Part shown: positions 8,490 to 20,089 of the stretch, piece after piece | Position numbering within the stretch: the stretch's first letter is position 1 | Layout: each line of letters starts with the position of its first letter | NCBI GenBank assembly: GCA_905250075.1 | Contig: CAJNOP010000012.1 | Coordinates: 1,708,529-1,772,528 of the forward strand | Direction of reading: 5' to 3' | DNA: 64,000 nucleotides | Origin: Rotaria sp. Silwood1 | Taxonomy: Eukaryota > Rotifera > Eurotatoria > Philodinida > Philodinidae | Translations under genes and position numbers: made by a program | Notes under the pieces: generated by a model | The model's input: only the letters and a program-made list of their open reading frames with translations | What the model was told of the DNA's origin: nothing | The model's database searches: none

Positions 8490-11400
8490 ATGGCTTATCT
8501 AGTTAAGTTGTCTTATTGGCGTCAATATTTCTCTCTGAAAAAGCACAATCAACAATATGAAAAGTTGGATGATGATAATGATCACAGTAAAAGTGAAATG
8601 ACTGTTTCATATTTTCAATTGGTAAGCCTATTAAGGGCAAACATATTTCGCACAACAAAATGCTTGTTTAACTCTAATATAGTTTCGTTTTGCTAATTGG
8701 TTCGATCTTGTCATGATAGGACTCGGGTTAGGTGCAGTCATATTATACAGCATTGCGTTCACAGCACGTTTTGTTGTTTTTGCTCAAATTACGAATGCAT
8801 TTGCCTTGGAGTCATTTATTGGTCGATGTTCTTCACAGGAAAACACAACAGATACTATTAGCAACAGCAGAGAATATCGATGGAATACTGAGCAAACTGC
8901 TTTCAACTATAATCGATCGCAACCGTAAGTGGTCGTTACTAGAAATATCGCACTAGAATAAGTATTAGTATTAAGGCTTCCCCCTCCCCCTCAAAAACTG
9001 ATCTCAGTCGAGGTACGTTCAAATGGCATGAAATTTTCAGGATATGTTGGGGCTATAGTGGAGAGGCTATGATAAAAGTTTCAGCCCGACACCACGATAT
9101 TTGACAGAGATATGAACCAAACAAGGATCAAAAATAGCTCATTTTGCAACCCATTTTACTCTGTCCAGGCTCATCCTATATAACTAATCGTTTTTTGTTT
9201 GAAAGAGCGTGAAAAGATGCAGCGACTGATAGAGTTCTTTTTTTTAATTCTTACTTTTTAAATGGAGAAAATGGATGACAAGTTCAATGACCCAAAAAAC
9301 TTTCTAAAAATGGGCGCCAATTTACATCAATGTTTGTATATACAAGAACGAAAAAGGTTAATTTAAAAAAGGGAATCTATCAGACTCTGTATCTGTTCAC
9401 GCTCTTTCAAACAAGAAAAAATTCTAATATATTGAATGAGCTTGGACAGAGAAACTTGGGTTGCACGATCAAAAACGTATAAACTGGAAAAAAACGAAAA
9501 CTATTTTCCACTTTTTAAAAAACAGCTGATTTTCCGAATAGGGGTGGCAGAAATCTTCAAAATTTCTTTGAAAGAAGTGAGCATCGAGTAAAAATTTTTA
9601 TGGTTTCTGGAAAACCAGATGATGGGCTATCTCTCCATACATTTATCTCAGTTTCGAAATTTCTGACGAAAATTGACATTTTTTGAGGGGGCCTTAACTA
9701 TTCAGACTAATGCTTCAACATTTTTGATATTAGAGTTCATTAATGTCGAAGTGGTTCCCTTAATTTAGCATTACTAGAAATTCCTATGCAAGTACTCAAT
9801 GTAATTTGTGGAAAGCTACTTGGATGATTGCAGATGGTGTCTTTAGCATCTTATGCACTATCCGTAGCGTTGCGGGTGATATTTATAACACCTGAAATGC
9901 TACAGGTAGCATGTCCAGGTTGCCATCAATAAGCTTTGTTGAGTACATGTATTAGAATTACAGGTAATACTAACTTAATGGTACCACCTTGGCATTAATT
10001 TATTTCAATGCTAATAATGCTGAAGCATATGTCTTAATCAGTAATGCTAATGTCAACTCAACACTTCCAACGGTTAGAAAAGACTTTGATGAAATCCAGC
10101 TTCTTTTTTATTCTATGTTTATCAATTTCAGGCTCTGTCTTAGTGAGAATACCATCTTGGCATCACTATGGTCGTCATGTCCGATCACATTTCGTGCTGC
10201 TGTGACAAGCAGATTGCCATGGTTAATAAGTAAGCAGAAAGATCCTAAATTTTCGAGTTACAAACAGAAAAACGGCTTACATGTTGCATGTATGTAGTCA
10301 TCGGTTCAATCGAGTTCGTATGCGTTGTCGCCCAATATTTTCTCTTCGATACAGTCGCCAGACGCCAGGCTGTTCAAATACGTATTCGTCTTTTTCAATC
10401 ACTACTGCAACGGGTATGTCAAACAGATTAATTTTTACATAACACATTCGCGATAGAACGGATAATAGGCTCCTCATTTTATTCTCGATATTTTACATTG
10501 ATTATTATCATTGCTGAGACCTGTAACTTTTAAAAAAAAATGCACTGTGAAATTCTCGAAAAAGTCTCATAATGTGACACCCAAATAGAAGTGAGTGTTA
10601 AAGCAAGGTTTGGGAGCTTCAGTGGATATGGGTGTGGGCGTAGGTTTTTTTGCATCCACATATATACTCATACTCACACACACCTACACCCTCCTCCTAA
10701 AAGCAGTGTTAACGTATATTTTGTTTTAGATTGTCATCAGAAACATCGTATAGAGCTGTCAGATGCAATTTTCAGTTTGCTTTCGTTTTTCTTAACTTTT
10801 TTGACCTATGGCACCGTAACTTTTACACTGTCATAGGTAGTTTCGTGACGGTTTCGCAGTTCACAAATACAATGAATTCGATAAAAGTAACGTTATATAG
10901 AATGTATCGTTTTACACAAAAAACTACAAGTTCTGAGACCATCGGAACATAAAGTTGAATATCATAATAGTCAAAATACTACCAGAGAAACTTCGAAAAA
11001 ACAAAAGTTGAAAATTTCATTTATATGTTTTACAGTTCTATGATGTTTGAACAAGGGGGGGAAAAAGCGAGACTTCAAGTACTTCTGAAGTACTTCACTT
11101 GTACTTCACTCGTACTTCATTGTACTTCACTCATACTTCAGTCGTACTTCATGTACTGAAGTCTCGCTTTTTCCTCCTTGTGTTTGAACCAAGAAAAATA
11201 CGATATTTCTCGAATAGATTATATCCTTTTGAGTAGATTTACACAGCGAATTTTGTTTTTAGAAAAAAGCTCAAGTTTCAGCGATCATAATCGATGAAAA
11301 TATTGAAAAGACAACAAGGGGGAGAGTATTCATTCAACTGAGCACGTTACAGCCCCATCGCAGTTGATTTTTATACATATAGATTGTTTCTTTATCTCTA

Positions 11401-14400
11401 TTGTTTCTAGAATATTTCCTATTGCGACATGACTTCGATTAGTCAGTTCAGTGTCAAACTATTCAAGTAAGTAATTTTCTGTGAATATTTGTCGAAGAAA
11501 TGATATTTGGTTCTTGTATCTCCTAGTAACATTGATAATATAACTAAAGGCATTGGTTTTGAATTATCAATCTTATTAGGATCATTATTTTCTGCTATTA
11601 TCTGTGCTTGTGTTGCCATTATCATCAATTGGAAATTGGCCCTTGTCATATTATGCACGGTGCCATTCGCTTTTGCTGGTTCATATACTTTTTCAAAGGT
11701 ATATATCCTTGTTGATAATTGATTTATCTAATGTTAATATTAAAAGCTCACCGTCAAAGAATCAAAAAAAGAATTTGACATGTACTCACAAGCAGGAGCA
11801 ATCGTTCAGGAAGTGTTCAGTTCACTTCGTACTGTGCTTTCTCTCAATGGTGAAAAATTCGAACAGGAACGGTAGGAAATATATCTACAGATAAGCAAAC
11901 ACTATCAATCATAACCGATGGGTATATTCGAATTTTATTTGAATATAGATACGAAAGCAAGTTGAAAGCAACTTATTGGAGCGTTGTACGCAAGGGTGCC
12001 GTATTCGGTCTTTTCAGTGGTTGGATCTATCTGATAGGATACATCATTTATGCAATAGGTTTTGCGTTTGGTTCATTTCTCATGCATCAAGAAGGCAGTG
12101 ATAAATTTAATCTCAGTGATCTTTTTATGGTGAGTTATTCAATTCACGAATCAAATTTCGAGAAACAGTGAATTTCGGATGTTCAAATAGGTAGTGGTTA
12201 CTTTGGCACGAATTATCAGTTATGTTGCCTTTGTTAGTCCTTTCTTTCAATCATTGGAAGAAGCTCGAGGTGCCCTAGAGCCAGTGTTCCGATTAATCGA
12301 CGAGGTAAATTAGTGTTTAAAATAAAATCTTGCTTTTTCACAATTGCATCATATAGGGAAAGACATCAACTATGAATGAAACACACATATGGCAAGATTC
12401 GGTTGCTTGTCAAGCAGATATCAATATGAATGGTGACATTCAATTTAATAATATCAACTTTGCCTATCCAGCTCGATCAGGTGTCTTAGCGCTAAAAAAT
12501 CTCACACTAATTGCTCGTGCTGGTGAAACAACAGCTTTAGTCGGCTCAAATGGCTCTGGCAAGTTTTTCGCGAAAGAAATCGAGTTTTGATAGTGTATTT
12601 TGTTTTAATGAATAGGCAAGAGTACATGTATTTCACTTCTGCTACGTTTTTATGAACCTTTATCAGGCGACATTTCAATAAATGACCGATCGATCGCCGA
12701 TTACGATTTGAAACAACTCAGACAAAAGATTGGTGTCGTTAACCAAGAGCCTGTATGTCTGTTGCTTTGCATTCTAATCATTGCATTTTATAGTTTTTTT
12801 AAAATGCAGACACTATTTGGCACAACAATCTATGAAAATATTCGCTTTGGTAAAGAGAATGCAACAAGAGCTGAGATCGAAGAAGCCGCACGTCAAGCTA
12901 ATGCGCACGAATTTATTATGCAATTGCCCGATGTTTGCATATAATGCTCTTTTCTAATGACATGCACCATGTTTTTCTGTTTTTATAGAAATATGAGACA
13001 ATCGTAGGTGAACGTGGTGTTCAGTTGAGTGGCGGTGAAAAGCAACGTGTGGCTTTGGCACGTGCTCTTGTCAAACAGCCGATCTTGCTTTTGTTGGACG
13101 AAGCAACAAGTGCTCTTGATAATACCAATGAAAAGATCGTCCAAGAAGCACTCGATCTAGCTTCCAAAGGTTTGCACGCATGTTTTTACTTCAATCATAT
13201 CATTCATAGTTACACATAGGTCGAACAACTATTGTGATTGCTCACCGTCTGACAGCTATTCAAAATGCGCATTGCATTTATGTGTTGGATAATGGGCGTG
13301 TCATCGAACGAGGAACACATGAGACACTGATGTTACAGGCAAGAAGTCGATATCACGAGATGATGAAAGCTCAACACGTAGAGAAAACAGAAAATGATAT
13401 CGATAAAACGACAAACATCGTACAACTAGAAGATAGCGATCAAAAACAAATATGTATGAAAATACTTTTAACACGAGAATACTTCGAAAGAGATCATTTT
13501 TTTCAACTAGTTGAACACTCTCCCCATTCCGGCGATAGTGAACTTGACGATAAAAATAAAGTAAAGAAAGTGAAGATACTCGTATCGAAATGATTTTTAC
13601 ATGTACAATGTACTTTTAACAGGCATCAAAGGCTACAAATCATCGATCTGTTTTTCTGAGACTTTTATGTATGAGCAGCCCTGAATGGATTATTATTATG
13701 ATCGGTTGCGTGAGCTGCCTCATTAGTGGAGCAAGCCAATCAATATGTGTTGTTCTTCTCTCCAATACAATATCTGTAAGTTCTTTTCTCACAAAACACG
13801 ATCATCACTGCAATAATTGTTTGTACACAGGCATTTGGTGCGTGTTCTTATGAAGAACAACGTCATCAAGTTTTGAAATTCTCCCTTTTCTTCCTGTTGA
13901 TGGGTATTTTCCTTTTGATTGTTCGTTTTATTCAAGTAGGAATATATCTTACAAAACATTTAGTATTTTCTACCTTAATAGTACACTGCATTTGGTTTAT
14001 CTGGCTCGAAATTGACCAAGCGTATTCGTGCCAAAGCTTTTGAACATCTTTTGCGTCAAGAAATTGCTTTCTTTGATCGTCCTGAAAATAGCTCTGGAGC
14101 TATTTGTAATCGTCTCTCATCCGATGCACTAGCAGTGCAGCAGATAACGGGCAGTCGTTTAGGGATTGTCTGTGAGGCAGTTGCGATGTTCGGATTTTGC
14201 GTTATTACCGGAATGTTTTACAGCTGGCAGTTAACACTAGTCGTGTTCTGCTATATTATCTTCTTGTTTTTTGTTGCTTCTGTGCAAATATGCTTTCAGG
14301 CACAATTAAAAAAGCGTTCTGATTTTATTCTTGGATCAGCAAGTTCAGTAAGCCTAACAATTTGATTATGATATCATGAACACTGAGATATTGATGCTGA

Positions 14401-16085
14401 ATCTTCTTTTTGAAAGCTTGCTGTCGAAATTATTCACAACATGCGCGTGGTGAAACACTTGACAAGTGAAACAGAATTCGTGCGCCAACTTTCCTCCTTA
14501 CTTCTTCAAGAGTTCAAGTCAGTCTTTCAAATGCTATTGTTCTTAAGTCTCTTTATTTTGTTTTCGTATAGGATGCGTCGAAATGCTAGAATAATCAATG
14601 CCTTACTTTATGGTATCAATTGGGGAACGGTATCATACATCTTAGCGGTTCTATATTGGTGGGGGCTCATCCTTGTTGAACACAAAGAACTGAAGATGAA
14701 CAATATTTCTATGTGAGTAAATAGAAAATTATGAAATCTATTTTACTGACATGTTGTTCTAGAGTCTTTTCCTATTACATTTTCATCCTTGAATCTCTGC
14801 GATTCGTCAAAGTCTTGTGAGTAATCGTGTCAATGAATTTCTTTACTTCAAATGTTCCTATTCAGGATGCGAGAGATGAGTGACTCATTGTCAGCAGCTC
14901 AAAATATTTTCAATTTGTTCGACAGAGTATCAGCCATCGATAATAACTCCAAAGATGGCCAACAATTGGTGAGTGTTTCAATTAGTAAAAGTTTGAGTTT
15001 TGAACAGATTAATCTTATCTCATTATTAACATGTATTGATGATAGAGTGATTTCAAAGGTGAGATTGAATTTGACCAAGTGAATTTTGCATATGCATCTC
15101 GGCCGACATCCTGCATTCTCAAAAAATTTCAATGGACCATAAAGCCTGGTATGTTTATTTCTGTATATTTTCACTTTAGTCTTGCAACAAATGTCTCCAT
15201 TTATCAATCAGGTCAACGTGTAGCCCTGATAGGTACATTGAAGTCAGTTGTTGCTTATGTAAAACGATTGTAGAATTTATTTACTAAGGTGCATCTGGTT
15301 GTGGAAAATCGACTGTGATTCAGCTCCTCGAACGATTTTACGATCCGTTACAAGGTCAAATCGTAAGTATCTCTCTGAAGGCTATCAGATTGTTCGTACA
15401 AATACTCAAATAACGAAAACTAGTATCTCGATGGTGTCGACATTCAACAACTGAATATACAATGGCTACGTTCGTGTCTTGGTCTTGTTAGTCAAGAGCC
15501 TGTCTTGTTCGATTTAACTATTGCTGAAAACATAGCCTATGGTAAAGAGAACACGTTATTAGAAGATATTATCGATGCAGCCACCAAAGCAAATATTAAT
15601 GATTTCATTCAGCAGTTACCTCAAGTGGGTAAAGAATAATATATGATATTTGATTGTTTCTTTGTGTCATGATAACAGGGCTATGAAACCAAAGTGGGTA
15701 TGAAAGGTGGTCAGTTATCAGGTGGTGAAAAGCAACGTATTGCCATTGCTCGAGTTCTTCTTCGTCAACCAAAAATATTGCTGTTAGACGAAGCAACAAG
15801 TGCAATGGACTCTTACAATGAACAGGTTCGTTTTCTTATGATACACGTTAATCAAATAGTCATCCCTACTATGTTTAGATCGTGCAAGAAACGCTTGAGA
15901 AAGCTCAAATGAACGATTCAACTCGAACTTCACTGATTATTACTCATCGTCTGTCGACAATTCGTTCATGTGATTGGATACATGTTCTTAACAAAGGATA
16001 TCTGATAGAAAGTGGTACTCACGTAGACCTAATGGAACGACGTGGAGCCTACTATCGTATGATTATGTGCAGCAATGCTTCATAG
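8490..16085 (+). CDS. ABCB: ABCB-type full ABC transporter (P-glycoprotein-like)
   Basis: ATP-driven efflux pump of the MDR/ABCB family, expected in the plasma membrane or an internal membrane. Predicted exons: 8490-8621, 8683-8924, 9769-9836, 10298-10413, 11411-11466, 11527-11698, 11747-11871, 11949-12129, 12191-12304, 12357-12558, 12616-12752, 12810-12932, 12989-13169, 13220-13453, 13511-13560, 13623-13775, 13831-13935, 13982-14347, 14417-14517, 14572-14712, 14763-14816, 14866-14968, 15046-15148, 15212-15232, 15289-15362, 15424-15624, 15679-15825, 15879-16085. Reading phase is continuous, giving about 1,302 aa in TMD-NBD-TMD-NBD order. First NBD: Walker A GSNGSGKST, Q-loop NQEP, signature LSGGEKQR, Walker [14 protein letters not shown]-loop IAHRL. 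Second [41 protein letters not shown]. Family and intactness are clear; substrate is not. The least certain parts are the small exon 3 in the first extracellular loop and the linker exons at 13220-13560. Introns 2 and 4 carry mobile elements. Confidence 0.93.
8971..9697. mobile_element. TTAA-flanked foldback element in ABCB intron 2
   Basis: The element begins TTAAGGC and ends GCCTTAA, with CCCTCAAAAA-type inverted sequence just inside. Inside it a long stem is formed by CTCTGTCCAGGCTCAT...TTTGTTTGAAAGAGCGTGAA (about 9158-9215) and its reverse complement at about 9397-9455. TTAA at both borders is the target duplication of piggyBac-type elements. There is no transposase frame. A diverged relative lies at 3940-4070. 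Confidence 0.65.
10627..10695. repeat. GT/CA-rich tract with TTTTTTGCATCCA core (ABCB intron 4)
   Basis: GGGTGTGGGCGTAGG, then TTTTTTTGCATCC, then a CA-rich ACTCACACACACCTACACCC tract. The G-rich half and the C-rich half are roughly inverted. The same arrangement around TTTTTGCATCCA occurs at 17063-17145. Confidence 0.5.
11053..11180. mobile_element. TIR-minisatellite element, copy 2 (ABCB intron 4)
   Basis: A 128-bp element whose ends are inverted copies of GGAAAAAGCGAGACTTC; the left end reads AAGGGGGGGAAAAAGCGAGA and the reverse complement of the right end ACAAGGAGGAAAAAGCGAGA. Identical 9-mers TGTTTGAAC flank it at 11044-11052 and 11181-11189. The body is six to seven copies of an 11-bp unit, GTACTTCACTC. 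Ends, duplication length and organisation match the element at 7933-8350, although the internal unit differs apart from its GTAC start. Confidence 0.82.
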
Positions 16086-16179
16086 ATAATCTTCTTTATT
16101 ATTTTAATGAAACTGACTAGCCATTGAATTGAACTATTCTTATTGAGTGAAGGGCACTTAAGACTATATAATAACTAAG

Positions 16180-16275
16180 AAAGCTTGTTAGCACAGCCCT
16201 GATGGGGCTAAAATGTGGAACTCACATAGCTTTTTTAGCCTGATTATACTGATGCAAAATATGTAAAGTGAAAAA
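16180..16275. repeat. Dispersed repeat, copy A
   Basis: Contains CTTGTTAGCACAGCCC, AACTCACA and TTTTTAGCCTGATTATACTG followed by ATGCAAAATATGTAAAGTG. The same order of blocks appears at 58150-58260 with about one mismatch per six bases. It may be the end of an old mobile element. Confidence 0.45.
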
Positions 16276-17062
16276 AATGGACCCTATTACAGTTGTTTTC
16301 CAACATCATCGATCGGCAGTAGTATAATCTATTGAATTTCTTCTTGAGCCTTGAAAGAATTCTTTGCTTTCTTTACAGGCGCTCTATTTTTGTTGCCCTT
16401 CGCTCATTATTTTTATTATCTGTGTTTTCGCGTTCTTTTTTTAATTTAATTGTATTATCATTGCAATCATTGATTCAACCGGCAAATATGCCTCTTACAC
16501 ATGTACATTTTACCTACAATAAGTATCAATGAGCTATTATATATCTCGATCAAGTTAAAACACTGGCACAGAGTTTTTTTTCAAATTAAGAATTTGATCA
16601 ATTGATCATTTCTCATAATTGTTGACGTCTTTAATATAAATTTTTATCTATCCGAAATCAAGAACTGAACTACTAGAAATATTACGATATGAATTTTATT
16701 GATTTAAATTTCGACAATACTCTGGTTTATGTCAGAGTAGTCAAAGTTTCTTTTTATCTTGTGCACTAATTTTTTTCTAGTATTGCATTCAAAAAGAGAA
16801 TTGCATTTCTTGGTTGCTAGTGTCTGTAATTGGGGAAAAGATGTCTGTAATGGGATGGGGAGCCGGAAAATTTGAACTTAACACTTACACTCGCTATTTT
16901 CTACGAAAATATATATGAGTTCTAGAAAAGGAAAGACGGAAAATGAAAAGTTTTTGGATTTAAAGAGAAGATGAAGATTCCTGTCATCATTGTTTGTACC
17001 ATACTTTAGCAGAAAGAAACACTACAGACGGATAGTTTCTGATCGAGGATATGTGTATGAGT

Positions 17063-17145
17063 GCAAGTGTATGCGTGTGTGATATGTATGTGAGTGTAGA
17101 ACGTTTTTGCATCCAAAAACATACCCACACCCAGACGCACTCCAC
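17063..17145. repeat. GT/CA-rich tract around a GCATCC palindrome
   Basis: A GTGTATGCGTGTGTG-type tract leads into GTTTTTGCATCCAAAAAC, nearly self-complementary, followed by ATACCCACACCCAGACGCAC. The arrangement matches 10627-10695 and includes CCCACA hexamers like the left window edge. Confidence 0.45.
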
Positions 17146-19279
17146 ATCTGCATAAGCCAATACTGCATTTCCTACGCTCAAGGTTCGTGTTCGTTTCCTG
17201 CTTTGGAACGAGGATGATGTAGCTACAAACAAAGGAACATCTTCGATTTTGGATGAACGTTTTTACTTTGAATGGAAAATTTTATGAGATTATGAGTACA
17301 GGCGTCTCTGTTGACGGTGAGAGTGGATGTTAATGTGAATCTCTAAACCTGCACACACACCCAGAGCTTTGTACTCAACTAAATCAAGTTGTTTGATTTA
17401 GGAAGAAGACAAATGAATAATAGCTTAGATGTGAGGGGCATAACCAACACACGTTTAACTATGTCGTATGTATTGTGATGATATTAGATCCATTGGACTT
17501 ACCTTTTTCATGCAAAAACTAATATCTAACGAAACGTTTTGGCATCATTCATTTGTGCCAACATCTCATATCGACACTTAATAAAGAAAAAAACAGACTT
17601 TTAACGTTTATTAGTAATCAAACATTTTAGACATGAGATTATCTTAATATAAAATGACATCATTCTAATATTCTATTTGTTTATCAAATAATTAAAAACG
17701 GTGTATTCTGTCGACTCGTAAGATAAGCAATAACTTTTGGTTGCTTTTCGACTTCTTTACAATTATGTTTCAACTAAGGATATTTGGCAAGAACACTATT
17801 ATCGAATTCAACAAAGTCTTCGACTGTACTGTACACGAATAAAGCGACGCATGTAAGATGATTGATTAACACCGTTAAATTCAAGTACTGACATTTAATC
17901 TAGAAGTATTTTGGATATATGAAATCACTATGTAACATGGCTGTATCAAATGTCTTCAACTTTGTCACCGATAGCTACAAAGATAAGACGAGATACTTCG
18001 GCACCATCATGATCATCGAAACAATTCAACCTGTATGCTGAAATTGTAGTCCATCTGGGTGTGTGTAAGAGAACATGCAGAAAGTGTATGCGATAGCGAT
18101 ATATATATGTGTGTGAAGCGAGAGGACGATCGAGGCTACTTTTGCGCCTTATCGTCTCACGCCGATGTGTCGGCAAAGGAAGAAAGAGAAAAAAAGAAAC
18201 GGTTGTTAGGAAATCGCGTGGTCATATATTAGGAAGATATCGCCAGAACAATGCAATAGTTGAGGTACACGAGACAAACATGAATATTTTTTGAATTTTC
18301 AAAAAGAAACATCACAAAGTCAGTACTAAGACGTGGTGTACATGATTGTGTTGAGACATGTTCGATGCTGTCGTAGAAGAAAATGCTCGAGACGCTATTG
18401 TAGAGCGTAATAAAAAAAAAAGAATTGTAAAATGTCGTTTTGATTAGTGGTGTTTGAGCTAACTGTCTAAAAAAACCAGGGTGAATAGAAAGCAAGTGAT
18501 TGATTGTTGTTTTCAGCATGCATTATGATGATAACTCTGAGTAAAAAAGACATCATTCCATTAGCCACTATCACAATCCATTCTCTTTTCATCCTCTTAC
18601 TGAAAATATCGTTTATAACATTCTTGAATCAAACTATTCCAGCAACAGTTTTTCTTCATCTCAGCATTGATTGCTCGCACCCTCCACTAAGCATCTAACG
18701 AGTTGGGAAAGGTTGTTTTAATATGAAAAAGAGCTGATATTGTTGAATGATCATCTGAACTATTTTCTAACTTCAAAATACAATAGGTACGGTTTAGAAA
18801 AAGCAACAAAAACTGTCATTCTTGCTTCTTAACTGATCTAGAACAGAGATGAAAACAAATGTTTCTGTTGAATTCAATGGTATGAAAGCTATACCGACTA
18901 CAGCAATTCATTAAAAGAAACTTATTAAGTGGCACTACTGCGTGTAATTGTTAAGAGTCTTCACAAACAGATGAAAAAATATCATATATGGCATTTCTCT
19001 CTTCTCCACGTAAGAAATGAACTTCAGTGTAAAAGTCTTCATACCACTGTAACTGGTCGCATCCATTTTACTCATTTCTAGGTTTTTTTCTTCTTTTTCG
19101 TTCTCGCAACTTTATTAAAAGGTACACTCTATCGTGAACATTCATACAAAAGAGTGCACAGAATAAGCCTCTATTTTTAGTGTTCGGCTTTCACAGGCAA
19201 AAAAATTGTGCTCTCATTAATACCACGTCAACATTTACTTGAAGACAGCTTTCAGAATTTATACTTCCTTTTACACATC

Positions 19280-20089
19280 ATGTCAAACGAAAAACTACTT
19301 AAAATGACACTCAACAATGGTGCCACTATTGCCTATCGTCTTTCTCACCCCATCAACAAATTGCTAACAACTATCGTCATGTTTCACGCTTCTTCGACCG
19401 TCAATTCAAGAACATTGGGTACTCGATCTATAATCTAATAGCGATTGACGAACATGGTCACGGAGGAACCACAGGTCGCGGAGAAGATTTTACCTTTTGG
19501 AACACTGCCTCGGATTCACTACAGCTTCTCACTAAACTGGGTCTTGATCAATTTTATGTACTTGGAACTTCGCATGACTTTATTCGAACCTCAAAGAATC
19601 AAAGGACTTATATTGTTTGGAACTTCAGCCTTCGGAGTAACCGAACAAAATAAAACCAATTCTCGAAAGCTCCGTGATCAATGGTACGAGATTTCGTTAG
19701 AAGAAATATTACTTGCTAGAGCCGCAGCCTTTGATGGTCCAACGCGTGTAGACGAAAAAGTTTATGAAGAAATTAAGCAAATGTGGATTGAACGGCACGC
19801 TGGCTCCAAAGGCTTTAATCCAGCACTCAATTGTCTCCTTCATCGCGATGGAATTGAAGATAAACTTGGTCAAATCAATGTACCAGCATTGGTACTATAC
19901 GATGATGGGGACAAAACCTTCTCAGCGAAAGATGCGAAAGATTGGAGTTCAAAACTACCTAAGCTATGGAAATTCGAGGTGGCGGAGGGAGGCCTACACC
20001 ATCTTTCATTCACCAAGCCTGGAGATGAAGTCTGTGCTCAACTGATTCCACAGTTCATAAAAGAAACTTTTAAAAAGTGCATAACCTAG
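19280..20089 (+). pseudogene. Broken alpha/beta-hydrolase gene
   Basis: Three consecutive reading frames together read as one alpha/beta-hydrolase. Frame A: start MSNEKLLKMTLNNGATIAYR and strand TIVMFHASS. Frame B from about 19385: IAIDEHGHGGTTGRG, DSLQLLTKLGLDQFYVLGTS. Frame C from about 19567: LRMTLFEPQRIKGLILFGTS to the end, with the acid strand PALVLYDDGD and a catalytic-type histidine in GGLHHLSF. The nucleophile elbow (G-x-S-x-G and following helix start) is missing exactly at the second frame change near 19568, where GGAACTTCG runs straight into helix sequence; a short deletion is the simplest explanation. Two frame breaks and loss of the serine make a functional enzyme unlikely. The breaks do not sit at GT-AG borders, so introns are not a good explanation. 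Substrate class unknown. Confidence 0.8.

Larger units (their letters stand above)
16086..19270. other. Intergenic region, no gene recognised
   Basis: About 3.2 kb between the ABCB stop and the hydrolase remnant. Short open frames look random. A dispersed repeat lies at about 16180-16275 (see 58150-58260), and a GT/CA-rich tract with a GTTTTTGCATCCAAAAAC core lies at 17063-17145. Nothing else stands out. Confidence 0.5.

Noticed and set aside
9837-10297. Additional ABCB exons in the third intron (open frame at 9989-10297)
   Set aside because: Exons 9769-9836 and 10298-10413 join in phase without it, and the frame shows no transporter-like sequence.
19385-19570. Introns as an explanation for the hydrolase frame changes
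   Set aside because: No GT-AG pair of plausible length spans the breaks while keeping conserved sequence on both sides, and the nucleophile segment is absent from all frames.
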